A DNA stretch of 36,309 nt from Nemertoderma westbladi (taxonomy: Eukaryota > Xenacoelomorpha > Nemertodermatida > Nemertodermatidae): contig JAUCBJ010005878.1 of NCBI GenBank assembly GCA_032718475.1, positions 1 through 36,309 of the forward strand. The letters run 5' to 3'. Each line of letters begins with the position of its first letter. Position 1 is the first letter of the stretch. The notes under the pieces were generated by a model, which had not been told where the DNA came from, ran no database searches, and worked only from the letters and a program-made list of their open reading frames with translations. The position numbers and the translations under genes were made by a program. Below are positions 11,169-22,634 of this stretch, in pieces.

Positions 11169-11918
11169 CAGGGCTGGCAAAGTAGGTTTTTGTAAACCTA
11201 GGTTTTTGTCAAAAACCTAAAATTTGAAAAAAGCCTAAAACTAGGTTTTTGGGTTTTTGATTTTTCAACTTTAATTTGCCTTTTAATTTCATTTGTACAC
11301 TCAAAAGTTCCAGTTGTCTTGTCAGTACTGCTGTACTGTGACTAGACTAGGCCTACCTGACTACTGCAGTACTGCACTCACACTGCCACTGGCCAGCTAA
11401 CACGTGACTGTGACTGACAGACTGATGCAGGTCCAGACAGCCAGAGGTCCGGTACCGGTAACTTAAGTCAGTAAGTCATAAGTACAGACCTATGTTGCTG
11501 GTGCTGCTGCTAACTGCCAGACTCACTGCAGATGCAGAACTGTCAGACTGCAGGACTGTACGGTACTGCTGCACTGTCAGACTGTGGTAGTATGGTCCAG
11601 CTGGCTGGGTGGTCTCTGGCTCCTACTGTCCTAAGCACTAGGCTCTGGTCAGGCTGGTGGGTGGTCAGGCAGTCTGGTGGTTATCTGGATATGGGATATG
11701 GTTTGCGCCTTTGCGGAATGGGGCATGGGGTGACATTCTGCATTTGTTGAATTGCATTTCTGCATTCAGGCATGCAGAATGCATTGATCTGTTGTTGCCA
11801 AGAAAGTCAAATCAAGACAGTCTAGGAGGATAGGCCCTATAGCCCAGTACAGAGCTGCAGAAGCAGAGTAGGCCTACAGGCTGTACCGGTAGGTGAGCCA
11901 AGTCAGCAAATTATCACT

Positions 11919-12291
11919 GTGGGTTCTTATTTAAGTTTTTATACTTAAATAAGAAACCCATTTCAAAAAGTTATTATTTAAGGACTTTTCGTAGTTGTGT
12001 ACAATGTTGATGTCTTAAATAAGGTAAATTTTAAAAATCCCTCTTATTTAGGAACTGATCATATTTTTGATGCAATTTTAAAATGCTTGTAGAAAAAAAA
12101 CCGGACGGTGAAATGTTTTCTGGTTTTTTGCATTATGTTCAAGAAAGACCCAACTTTTATATTGTGAAATAAAATTATGCGGTAGGCCTATTTTTTCCTG
12201 AAACATGTTCTTGCATATTATATCGAAAAAATATCCAAAAATGGCCCAAAAACCCCTATATATGAGCCTTTTTCCTTAAATAAGAACCCAC
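11919..12291. mobile_element. MITE-like palindromic element
   Basis: 17-bp inverted ends GTGGGTTCTTATTTAAG lie at 11919-11935 and 12275-12291. Internal variants of CTTATTTAAG occur near 11948, 11985, 12016, 12043 and just outside at 12299. There is no coding sequence. I do not see a convincing target duplication, so the exact boundaries are uncertain. Confidence 0.5.
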
Positions 12292-12705
12292 TTTTGGAGC
12301 TTATTTAAGGGTATGTTAATGTTCCCTACTGCAGTACTGCCTAACTAGAAAGGCTTACTGTGTACAAGTACCAGGTGAGCTGTGTACCATGCATAATGCC
12401 ATAGGCCTGGCCTGGCCTACCCAACCTAACCATTACCTTCCAACGGTACTGTAAACATTATGTTTTGTCTTGTAATTAGTTAGGCCTATGTTTTTCCCTA
12501 TCCTGTTATCTAGACTAGCTAACTAATAACTAACATTATGCTGTTATGTACCGGTATTTTTAATTCAGATATTGTACCTAACCTATCTGCCTATAGGCCC
12601 TATGATATACAGATATACTACCCTTCTGGTTCTGCCCATAGCTGATAGCAGATCAGACTTATTCAAATTATAAATATACGGCAGGTACGGGTAATAATTA
12701 TTGAA

Positions 12706-14693
12706 ATGGCTCAACATATTGATTTGACTCTCTCTGGTGAAGTTGAGGCCGATACGTCAATGGTAGCTGATGAGGTTGTTGGACCCAGTGCCAGTGCTAC
12801 AATATCTGTGGCTCAACAACCCATAACTCTTAAAAGAAAGCATGGTGGGGGCAGAGAACCTAATGCTATTTGGGATCTATTCACTACTTCAACTTCACCT
12901 TGGGAATCGAAATCTGCCACTTGCATGCATTGCAAGTGTCAGGTAAACTACCATATAAAATCGGAGTATGTCAAGTCGCATCTTCTAAAATGTCCGGAAT
13001 TTGGTAAGAAAGTTAAAGGGATGGAGATAGCTGAACGGCCAGAGTGGTATCCCTTCGTAGCAAAAGCTAAAATTGCACAAACAGGAGCTCCTACTGATAA
13101 GATAAATCAGCAGACCTATATGAAGATATTCACTGTGGCTGGTTTAAAAAGACACAAACAGGATGCTGTTGATAGAAATCTTGCCCTTTTCATGTTCAAC
13201 ACGGGCACAAGTTTCATGCGTATAGAAGATCCATTTCTCAAATCTGCTTTCGAGATATGCCGCCCTAATTTTACTATACCCTCACGAAAAAGGATTGCTG
13301 GGGATTTATTGGATTCATGTTATGAGGAAGTGAGTAATAAGGTTAATTCTTATATGAATGCAGAAAGTAATGGAAATATGTGTTTAATATCAGATGGTTG
13401 GACCAATGTAGAGCAAGAACCTCTAATAAATTACATGGGATTAGTTGGTACAAAAACCTTCTTCATTGAAGCTGTTTCTACTGGTGAGCAAGGCCATACA
13501 GGAATGTGGATTGCTCAGGATGCTAGTCGGGTTATTGACAGGATGGAAAGTGATAAGAAATTGGAAGTAGCTGGCTTAGTGACAGATAATACCAGTGCTA
13601 ACAAGCTTGCATGGAAAATACTTGAGGAAACGTATCCGACAAAATTATTTCATGGGTGTGCAGCACACGCCCTACATCTCCTTGTTAAGGATATATTTTC
13701 TGTAAATATAAAGCCCCCCAATGATTATCCATTTGAAAATCTAATGGAATTTTCTAACCATTGCAAAGAAATTATAGTATTTTTTAAAAATCACCATATG
13801 ATTAATGCAATCCTTAGAAAGGCACAATGTCAAGAGAATATAAATCGTTTAGTAATGCCTTGTGCCACTAGATGGGGGACCTTAAAAGGTTGTTTCGAAT
13901 CCATATATCGATCAGAGAAACTTCTCACCAGCATTGTCAGTGCAAGAGATTTTATAACTGGGTCGCCATCAAACCAACGTGATAGCCGTCAACATATCAA
14001 GGATATAATAAATGATATGCAGTTCCTTACTAATTTGGAGAAATGCATCTTCATTCTTGAACCGATAGATATCCTCCTGACACAATTCCAAAGTGACTCT
14101 GTACTTGTATCCGATGTCTATGAGGCATTTATAACACTGTCAAATAAGTATGATACAGATGAAGCAAAAAAAACTGCTAAAGAATAAAGAAATAAAATTC
14201 ATCAACGGTTTGATTGAATCCCGATTCCAATTTATATATGGTGATGCGCATGCCATAGGCTACATTCTTGACCCGAGATATGTTGGCCAACATATGGAGA
14301 AGGACCTCCGTAGGGAGATTGAATGAGCAGCGTGAACCATTATTTAAGGAGTTAACTGGATATACAGTTGCAGCACTTAAGGAGAAGGATGGAAATACAT
14401 TTCGTTTCAAGATGTTGGAAAAAAAGGTAAAATTGGTGAGAGAATATTGGTTATGTGATGGAAAAGAATGGCCATTGCTTCAGAAGATAGCAATGAGGAT
14501 TTTCAGCTTGGCTCCTACTACTGCATCATCTGAACGTAATTGGTGTACATATGCATTCATACACTCGAAATTAAGAAACTCTCTAGGGGATGATAGATGT
14601 AAAAAGCTAATATACATTAAGACAAATCTGTCGCAAGTTTCAGACATTCGTTCTCCAGATTATGATGATGAATTATTCTATAATGATGAATAA
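12706..14693 (+). pseudogene. hAT transposase with BED zinc finger, two frameshifts
   Basis: This is the DNA-cutting and joining enzyme of the surrounding hAT element. The first frame (12706-14187, ATG start, 493 codons) has a BED-type finger (C73, C76, H92, C96). The catalytic RNase H-like core follows: D230 in the DGWTN motif, D294 in VTDN, the CAAHALHLL motif, and R389-W390. The frame then breaks in an eight-A run (about 14166-14173); dropping one A continues it through an ILDPRYVG motif to about 14325. A second shift leads into the frame ending at 14693. That frame holds the catalytic Glu (E89 counted from its first ATG at 14268, in SERNW) and the hAT C-terminal dimerisation signature (HSKLRNSL, IKTN). 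All three acidic residues are preserved, so decay is light, or the homopolymer shift is an assembly error. Family assignment is certain. Confidence 0.93.
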
Positions 14694-14734
14694 CAATGGT
14701 CGTTTATCTGAGCTGAGACTTTTGGGTTTATGTC

Positions 14735-15637
14735 ATATATTTGAACAATTTTTATAGATTTTATTTCTAAAATGGGTTGTATCTCTATCGCTTTATACTC
14801 ATCCCTCCCCGCCTTATATTAATTATAGATAAGAAACAATTACCAGTATACTGTAATAGCTTTTAAAAATTATATTAGAAATATGAAATATTTGTAATCT
14901 GTAATCATTTTATTTTGTGCTTGTAATTATTGTTTTTATACCATCAGTAGTGTTGGATTGATATATAAGGCATTTCATTTTACAATTTTTATAGATTTTA
15001 TTTCTAAAATTGGTTGAACCTCTATCGCTTTATATTCATCCTTGCCTTTAAATCTAATTATTAGATAAGAAATAATTATACTGTAATAGCTTCTAATAAT
15101 TATATTAGAAATATGAAATATTTGTAATTTGTAATCATATTTGTGCTCGTAATTATTCATTTTATATCATCAGTAGTGTTGGATTGATATATAAGGCATT
15201 TCATTTTACAATTTTTATAGATTTTATTTCTAAAATTGGTTGAACCTCTATCGCTTTATATTCATCCTTGCCTTTAAATCTAATTATTAGATAAGAAATA
15301 ATTATACTGTAATAGCTTCTAATAATTATATTAGAAATATGAAATATTTGTAATTGTAATCATATTTGTGCTCGTAATTATTCATTTTATATCATCAGTA
15401 GTGTTGGATTGATATATAAGGCATTTCATTTTACAATTTTTATAGATTTTATTTCTAAAATTGGTTGAACCTCTATCGCTTTATATTCATCCTTGCCTTT
15501 AAATCTAATTATTAGATAAGAAATAATTATACTGTAATAGCTTCTAATAATTATATTATAAATATGAAATATTTGTAATTTGTAATCATATTTGTACTCG
15601 TAATTATTAATTGTATATCATCAGTAGTGTTATATAC
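14735..15637. repeat. Tandem array of about four 226-bp units
   Basis: The landmark TGTTGGATTGATATATAAGG recurs at 14951, 15177 and 15402, and its first four bases recur at 15628, giving a 225-226 bp period. Units 2 to 4 are nearly identical; unit 1 is more diverged, notably near 14770-14830. The array is AT-rich and non-coding, directly downstream of the hAT transposase, and probably expanded inside the element. Confidence 0.85.
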
Positions 15638-16023
15638 TAATGGATTGATAATATACAGATATAAGGCATTTAATTGTGGTGTTACAAAATTTTATAAAAA
15701 GTTTAAATTATCCCTCCCTATAAGAAATGTTAAAGGCTGAAAGGTAGGGATAATTTTTAACATGATCTTCTACTAGAGCCTAATTCTTTATAAATGGAAC
15801 CACTTTTATACATATAGGTTATAAATTGCAAAAGTTCATCACAAAAAACAGCCAATATATTTGTTTCTTTGAATTTTGAGTACCATTAATCAGTAAATCA
15901 TAATTTCAAACCACTCAGTTGAACCAATTCCTCAGAAGAGGTACAAAAGCTTAATAGAAAAATGGGGGATTATCAGATTATAAGGAAAGTAAATAAATAC
16001 TAGGTCGCCCTCACGCACTTGCT
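15638..16023. other. Non-coding stretch between tandem array and LINE
   Basis: AT-rich sequence. I see no coding potential, terminal repeats or motifs beyond a short imperfect inverted repeat (TTATCCCTCCCTATAAG with AGGTAGGGATAATTT) around 15707-15754. Confidence 0.35.
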
Positions 16024-16928
16024 TTGGATGTCCTGTTGTCCCTTCAGGGAAGACTAACACAAGATGTGAAACATAATGTCAGAATCAGAATTGCATTGAT
16101 ATATATATTATATATTGCTATATATATATATATTGCTTGGCGCAATTACTTAAATACTGGTGAATATGTAGCTATTGGAGCCCTAGACCTTAGCAAAGCA
16201 TTAAATTCATTGAACCACACAATATTATTACAAAAATTAGGCGAGTTTGGATTCCACAACACTGCTATCTCTATGCTGCGCACTTTTTTAGTAAACAGAT
16301 ATCAAAGAGTGAAACTCAACGGAACCACTTCTGAGTGTGCACCTCCAACTAAATAACGATAAGACTGAATTCATGTTAATATCCCCAAATTCTAGAACAG
16401 ACGAGATAAATAGCATACAACTGGATCTCAGTGAGGATACAAATAAACAGACTAACATTCCACAATCTACACACATCAATTACCTTGGTCTAACCATTGA
16501 CAACAAACTTGAATGGCGCGAACAAATTAAGATCACCTCAAATAAAATGATCCAGGCCGTCTCTGGACTTCGGCAGATAAAGGGTCAGCTACCAGTAGGC
16601 ACAAAACTAAATATTTATAAGGCTACAGTATTACCATACCACAATTACTGCTGTGAAGTACTAGTATCATTGCATAATGTCCACGGCTTTAAAACTATCT
16701 TATATAGCTTAGAGAAAATACAAAACTATGGACTTCGCATTGTCCATAGCAAAAAGATTTCTGATATTTCTGGCACCGAATTACGTCGTCTATCAAAACT
16801 ACCAACACTAACAGCCCTTAGGGAATATTTTGCTTTACGATTTTTTTATCAATATATATTCAAAATTACCAAACCATTCCAAAACTTAGAACTACCATTT
16901 ATTAGCAACAGTCAGAAACAACTATTAA

Positions 16929-18350
16929 CCCTATTACCACTGGGGGGGGGGGCCGAATCGGCCCCTTCCTAGTTTTTAGTTGCTGTAACTATGCAACCAC
17001 ATTACGTACCGGCCCAATTTTTTGTGAGAATTAGTCAAATTTAATGCCGCATCTTTTGCAAAAAACGCTGTTGCAATTGGATTTCTACTTTTCGATGTGG
17101 GTGCCACCTCAAAATTTGGTCTCCAGCACCAAATTTTTTGAAATTTTCGAATTTTACAAAGTCATTCGTGATTTAGTAATTATTTGTGTTTGGGCTATTT
17201 TTATTTATTTTCATTGGTTTGGATCACTCTAATGCTCTATACAAGTATGTAAGTGTAGTGGTACGTCATTTTTGGAGCACCAAATTTAGGGCGTGGCACT
17301 TTAAAATTTCAAAATTACTTTATTCGGAAAATTTACTAAAGTTCTGATTTCGAAGCATTTTTATTGGTTTTCTGGAGCGCTGAATCGATTAAAAGTAGTA
17401 TAGAAGCCTGAAGACTTAGTGGTTCGCCATTTTTGGTGCACCAAAATTAGGGTGTGGCACTTCAAATTTTGAAAATACGAGATTCGGAAAATACACTGAA
17501 GTTTTGATTTGCAAAGCATTTTTATAGGTTTTCTGGAGCGCTGAATCGATTGAAAGTAATATAGAAGCCTGAAGACTTAGTGGTTCGCCATTTTTGGTGC
17601 ACCAAAATTAGGGCGTGGCACTTCAAATTTTCAAAATTACTTTATTCGGAAAAAACACTAAAGTTTTGATTTCAAAAAATGGCTAACTTCTAAATCTTCA
17701 GGCTTTTCTATATTACTTTCAATCGATTCAGCGGTCTGGAAAACCTATATAAATTCGTTAAAATTTCAATTTCGGTTTATTTTCCGAATCTCGTATTTTT
17801 CAAAATTTGAAGTGCCACGCCCTAATTTTGGTGCACCAAAAATGGCTAACCACTCAGTCTTCAGGCTTCTATATTACTTTCAATCGATTCAGCGGCCCAG
17901 AAAACCCATAAAGATGCGTTGAAATAAAAAAATTAGGGGCATTTTCTGAATATCTAATTTTTCAAAATTTGAAGTGCCACGCCCACTTCTTATGTGCACG
18001 AAAATTAGCATCCACTTCAATTTTTGGAAGTGGAATATAATCACATTCGATTCAGCGTCTTGAAAAACCTACTAAATCTAGCCAACACTGCCACACTATT
18101 AGTTTTTAGAAAACGAAAAATTTTGTAATTTTGTCCTGGGACTACTTTTATTTTTCATCAAAATTATGAGTCCCTGCTTATGAAATTTTAACTTTTTAAG
18201 GTTTGGTAGTGTTCATCTATAGTTGTTTCACCAACAGCCCAAATTTTGTAGGATTTTATTGGACGACTACAAAAATATAGTGGGTGGGCCGAATCGGCCC
18301 CCCCCCCCCCCAGTGCTGCTAATGGTCAAAACACCCCAGTGGTAATAGGG
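16929..18350. mobile_element. piggyBac-type non-autonomous element, 1422 bp, TTAA target
   Basis: Perfect 17-bp inverted repeats CCCTATTACCACTGGGG lie at 16929-16945 and 18334-18350, with TTAA on both sides (16925-16928, 18351-18354). CCC ends and TTAA duplication are diagnostic of piggyBac. Subterminal GGGCCGAATCGGCCC near-palindromes next to G or C runs occur at both ends (16949-16964, 18287-18300). The interior has no transposase; it is filled by 161-bp repeats. It interrupts the LINE reading frame between whole codons. Confidence 0.9.
17258..17995. repeat. 161-bp repeats, three direct then two inverted, inside the piggyBac element
   Basis: GGxGTGGCACTT recurs at about 17290, 17451 and 17612 (period 161). 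The inverted form AAGTGCCACGCCC follows at about 17810 and 17970. Each unit includes CTGAATCGATT, GAAGCCTGAAGACTTAGTGG and TTTTTGGTGCACCAAAATTA. The head-to-head arrangement would form a long hairpin if transcribed. Confidence 0.85.
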
Positions 18351-18809
18351 TTAAACCCGAGAACGAATAAAGTAAAAATTCCAATAACGAAAAACACAAT
18401 ATCATACAACAGCGCTATGTTAAGTTTTGCACGCCTATGGAACTGCACAAATAAAACACTAACACTCCTAAGGCAATACAAGGAATTCATGCGCGCGTTA
18501 AAAAAACACTTTCATACAAAATACGACAGAAATGCAATTACATAACTTCAACTAAAAGACAACAACCAGTTACAATTATTCAACCGTTTTTTAACGAACA
18601 GTATTATTAACTGCCACTAGCCCTACATTGCAACCTGCTATACTTATTGGTGATTATTATTTATTGTGCTGTTATATTAGTGTCAATTATGATTGTGTGT
18701 GTATGAGTATGTATAAATATATTTGAGTGAGTATGTGTTTAATACTAGTAGTATGTATTGTAGTATAGATTTAGATTTAGAACAAATAACGTGCGGCTGC
18801 TGACGCTTA

Positions 18810-18817
18810 TTCATCAC
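18810..18817. other. Target site duplication, left copy (TTCATCAC)
   Basis: An exact 8-bp match lies at 22527-22534. Both copies directly abut the TAGACTGGGC ends. Confidence 0.9.
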
Positions 18818-18957
18818 TAGACTGGGCCAAATTTTGGACCTTTTTTAATTTTTGAAGGCTAATAGCTTAAAGTGTCACAAAAGTTGTGCATGAGTATGAG
18901 TGACACAAGAATGAAAAAAATTTCGAAAAATATTGATGTCTAACGGTGGTTACAGCT

Positions 18958-18971
18958 GTTACCATGGTAAC
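18958..18971. promoter_or_regulatory. RFX X-box-like palindrome in left TIR
   Basis: GTTACCATGGTAAC is a perfect 14-bp palindrome. It resembles the RFX-family X-box consensus (GTTGCCATGGCAAC) with one change in each half. The same palindrome is in the right TIR at 22385-22398. Binding by RFX factors is inference. Confidence 0.45.
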
Positions 18972-19388
18972 AACAAATGGCCTATTGAAATTCCCACTAA
19001 AATTACAATTTATCAAGTGTTAGTTGCCCGCCAGAGTTCACTTTGTCACCAAAAGTTGCAGAATTGGATGATAAACAAGGTAGATTGGATCCCTATACAT
19101 ATTGCTTACTTTTTGATTGAAGAAACCCACTTCCAACACATATCTAATGTATCTATGGGGAATTATTGTCACTTTTCAAAGTGATCGAAGTCATTCAAAA
19201 AATTAACAATATTCAAATACAGCACAGCATATTACATCAAATTAAATACAAATAAAGAACAATTAATATTTAGTATTAAGAGCAAAAAACCAAATTGAGA
19301 GCAAACAAACACCAATTATTAAGACCATATATTAAAAATCAAATCACTTAGAGTTTCATCAATTGGTGAAGACTTTCAAAGAGTTAGA

Positions 19389-21768
19389 TCAAACCCATTC
19401 ATATGCGACAATACTCAATGACTTCTTTGTTACAGTTTCTGATGATGTCGAGAGTCCATGGAGCTTCTGTCTAACCCCTTTTACTACCTTGTAGAGGGCC
19501 TGTAGCTGTACATCAGTTTTGGGAGCCTTAGCTGTGTTCAAATCTGTGGCTAGCCCTAATGCACGCTCTGCAGCATCGTTCACAACTGGCAACTTGTCAA
19601 CCACTGCTTTTCCTGCTAGATACGAATTGCATGTAACCCACTGCTCCACAGGTAGTTTGACAAAGCCAGGATCAATGCCAAGTAGAGGGAACAGGGACCA
19701 CGAATCAGGCCCAACAAAGTCCTTGAGGGACTTACTCTCAAAACGATAGGAGGCTGGCATCTCTTGGAGCTTATTTTGTGGTTCGACACCCTGGACCCTT
19801 AGAAGTGCCTTCCTGATAGTTGACTTTGAAGATATCGGTACCCTGTCACTGAAGAGAGATAAAGTTACAAGGCGTTCAGATAAATACCACAAGTGGTTTT
19901 CCAACTTATTGCGAGCAGCACTGACAAGTGAGCTGAAGTTCACTGGCCACTGTCTGGATTTTTGAGATGCTAGCCTCAGTCTTGACGAATATCTTCATTA
20001 AATCAAGGTCGTTCTGAGGGGCATCTGCAGCAGAGGTAGAAGTCAGCCAGGCTTTAGTGAAGAATACTGATATGAATACAGCTAGGCTGGTGATTGATTC
20101 GAGCTCGTCAGTTGTGTAGACATCGTGGAGTTCAGATCGTAACAAGGCTATCTTGAGTGTGTACAATGCCTTGGACATCCATCTTGCATGATGGTATGCG
20201 CCTGGGTCTTTTATTGTGATGTCTGGCCACCCACTAGGAACAGTTCCACCTAAAAATAGGAGGGCTAGTTTAGCTAGCTCTAGGTAATCGTGTCTCAACG
20301 ATTGTTTGGTGCTGTTTCCCAGCCAGGTATGAAGAAATGAAGTAGTTGTCTCCACAAGACCAGTGAGCACCCTGTTCCGTTTTGTCACATTTACCAAGGC
20401 CAAGTTACACTTGTCTATGGTATCCCAATGTTGGATAAGCGGGTCAAACATCCCCTCCTTTGGTGAAGAGCTTTCTCCATAGACAATGACACTTGATGCT
20501 TTCACAATCAACTCATATATGTGGTGTCTGCAAGCCAGCTGAAGGAGGGCCCTACCAAATTCTGACTCCAATCTTTTAACAACACCCTGCTTGTACCCCG
20601 AGTTAACTGATGTTGTGTCGAATATGAGAGCACCAATCCGTGAGGTGTCAATATGATAGTCATTGAGGACCTGCATGATCTTTGAAGCCTCATTTTCAGC
20701 ATTTGGCCTACCATCTAACCCCACAATAGACAGCAGCACTTCCTGACCATCTGTTCCATCTTTTCCCAACATGGGTTAATGACTTTATTATTTTTCCATC
20801 CCAGTGTAAGGCAAATATTTTCTCGTTTTCTCCTCCAAGCTGATATTGTACAATAGCCTGTGCAGCGCCAACTCTAATTGAAGATCTTCTTCTCCCTGCT
20901 GTGTTGACAGAAAGACAGTATTCTTCAAGAGATTTACCATCTGCTTCATGGAAAGCTGCAGCCAGTTCCGTGATTGCTCGGTTTGATATGCTGTACTTAT
21001 CTGCAATCAGGCATGCTGCCTGTGGAATTCCTTCCTTTTTCTTCATCTTCTTTGAGGAGGGACCTGGAAGAGGTAGAGTGTAGGTAGTATCATCATCACT
21101 TTTGTCTGAATCATTGTCACCAACCTTCTCGGAAGCAGTGGCAAATGATACATCTTCCCCAGCACGTCTTCTTTCAGCTTCAGACTGTTCAGTCAACAGC
21201 CTACGCTTCTGGCGCTTTCTCAGTTGACATCTAATGCACCCAAAGTTGCAGTTCTGCTCCCCCCTCTCACCCCTTCCAGATACATCCAGTCCTCTAGTTT
21301 CCGCTTGTCTGTTGTTGTTGCATGTAATCGTGATAGTTCTTTTTCATAGCTTGGTTGTACCACCCAAAATGTATTTCTAAGTTTCAACAAGAAATCCTCT
21401 CTCCTCTTTATCTCAGGTTCAGTCTCTTTATTCCGCCATTTCTTCAGGAGCTTTAATTTATCTATATCTCCATTCACCATGCTCTCCAAAGCTGGCCATG
21501 ATTTAATTTCAATTCCAGTTCTTCCCCACCATTGCTGGATATCTTCTACAACCAACTTGACAGAATCCCGCACACTGGATTGTAGATTCGTGGCTTCCTG
21601 AAGATGGTGATGGTAGCCATGGAACTGTAGCAACACTTCTTCTCCAGTTGGTGGATAACAACCATGAAATCCATGATTACCAGGCTCCTTGAATAGTGGT
21701 GGTGACTTATTGACCAGCCAAAGTACGGTCTTTGCTTTCGTATTCATTACAATGATTATATTGAACAA
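19389..21768 (-). pseudogene. DDE-type transposase (HWDGK...FDTT...CRHH...NDAAER family), frameshifted
   Basis: Four consecutive minus-strand frames (21768-21220, 21196-20708, 20772-19906, 19943-19389) read as one protein of about 790 residues. The N-terminal frame has no recognised domain. Next come a basic and acidic linker and then FALHWDGK (first Asp, about 20801). FDTTSVNSG follows (D52 of the third frame) and CRHHIYEL (a CxxH-type motif). The last frame has VVNDAAERAL (E126 there), the likely catalytic Glu. I know this layout from multi-copy proteins of arthropods and cnidarians and infer a hAT-like RNase H transposase; the 8-bp duplication agrees. The three breaks are single-base shifts: one lost base near 21218, one extra A in a four-A run near 20775, and one indel in a five-A run near 19960. 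All catalytic residues remain, so decay is recent, or the shifts are sequencing errors. Confidence 0.75.
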
Positions 21769-22384
21769 TTTAAATATTCATAGGTTATTAGGCCTACATT
21801 GGCTTAGGTGTACACTGTACAGTACAGTATATAGTACATAGGCTCAGGTGAACATAAGCTGTCATCATCACTGATATGACACTGACATCAGTGATTGATC
21901 AGTCCAAATCCGTCATAGGATACTGGATACTGTATTTATGTAAGCCTAGTGTAAGGAAATCGGGCATTGCAGTTACCATACTAAGTAAGAGTACAGTAGG
22001 ATGAGGAAGGTTCAGACTTTGTACGATCCTGTATTTACAGAATGAAATGTCAGATATTGCCAGTACGCAGTACGCATACTGCAGTAAGCCTGAAACCAAA
22101 ATTGCAGTATTCAGTAGTCTAACTGCATGCAGCTGTAAAGTAGAAATCACTGGTGGAGCTACAGCTGGGAAAATATTGGTGGAGACAAGGATTTCGGGTG
22201 AAATAACTGTTTTTTTTATTCAAAAGGAACTTATGTTTGTCACAGCTCTTGCAACCACATCAACTCTTGTACATCTCTCAATTCTACAACGTTTGCTACT
22301 AAAACGAACTCACCAGGTTAATAACAGTTCAAGAAATCATAGTTCTGAGCCATTTTTTTGATGCCCGCACCATCGCTACAATTG

Positions 22385-22398
22385 GTTACCATGGTAAC
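22385..22398. promoter_or_regulatory. RFX X-box-like palindrome in right TIR
   Basis: The same perfect palindrome GTTACCATGGTAAC as at 18958-18971, placed symmetrically. This end is upstream of the minus-strand transposase gene, where a promoter would be expected. Confidence 0.45.
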
Positions 22399-22634
22399 CA
22401 ATGTAACCACCGTCAGACATGAAAATTTTTTTTTTTTTTTTCATGGTTATGTTCCTCATAATCATACACAACTTTTGTAAAACTTTAAACAAACTTGGAT
22501 GAAGTGACCTGATTTAGCCCAGTCTATTCATCACCAATCATCAGCCATGTCTGGGCCATCCAGACGGGCTGCCTCCATATGTTTTTTAAACATCGGAGTT
22601 TTGATGAATAAAAGATTTTAACTAACTAACTAAC

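Larger units (their letters stand above)
16024..18545 (+). pseudogene. LINE reverse transcriptase remnant, catalytic core deleted
   Basis: The first frame (to about 16335) carries an RT motif-A-like segment, LDLSKALNSLNH (Asp at codon 55), then a FGFHNTAI and RVKLNG stretch typical of LINE RTs. It then jumps to LNNDKTEFMLI (about 16344-16376), the segment that normally follows the YADD box. The part with GxPQGS and YADD is therefore missing, and the frame changes at about 16335-16345. The RT thumb and C-terminal domain continue to 16928, are interrupted by the piggyBac-type insertion, and resume in the same frame at 18351, ending at TAA after 18545. A TATATA-rich insertion near 16098-16132 replaces normal N-terminal sequence. 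The enzyme cannot be active. Confidence 0.8.
18818..22526 (-). mobile_element. DNA transposon, 3709 bp, 8-bp TSD, long TIRs, hAT-related transposase
   Basis: The ends are TAGACTGGGC/GCCCAGTCTA with exact duplication TTCATCAC. The inverted repeats extend inward about 140-155 bp (18818-18971 against 22385-22526) as an imperfect alignment. It includes CACAAAAGTTGTG-type sequence, an A-rich run, CGGTGGTTACA and the palindrome GTTACCATGGTAAC. The interior holds a minus-strand transposase-like gene at 19389-21768. This is an autonomous-type copy inactivated by frameshifts, inserted in the 3' UTR of the LINE. Confidence 0.9.
16024..22634 (+). mobile_element. 5'-truncated LINE (CR1/L2-like) carrying two nested DNA transposons
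   Basis: LINE coding pieces lie at 16024-16928 and 18351-18545. The 3' UTR runs 18546-18817 and resumes at 22527. It ends in ATAAAAGATTTTA and an (ACTA)n tail at 22620-22634, typical of LINE 3' ends. A TTAA-flanked element (16929-18350) interrupts the coding region, and an element with 8-bp duplication (18818-22526) interrupts the UTR. The 5' boundary is approximate and I found no target duplication. The whole LINE lies within the hAT element. Confidence 0.7.
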
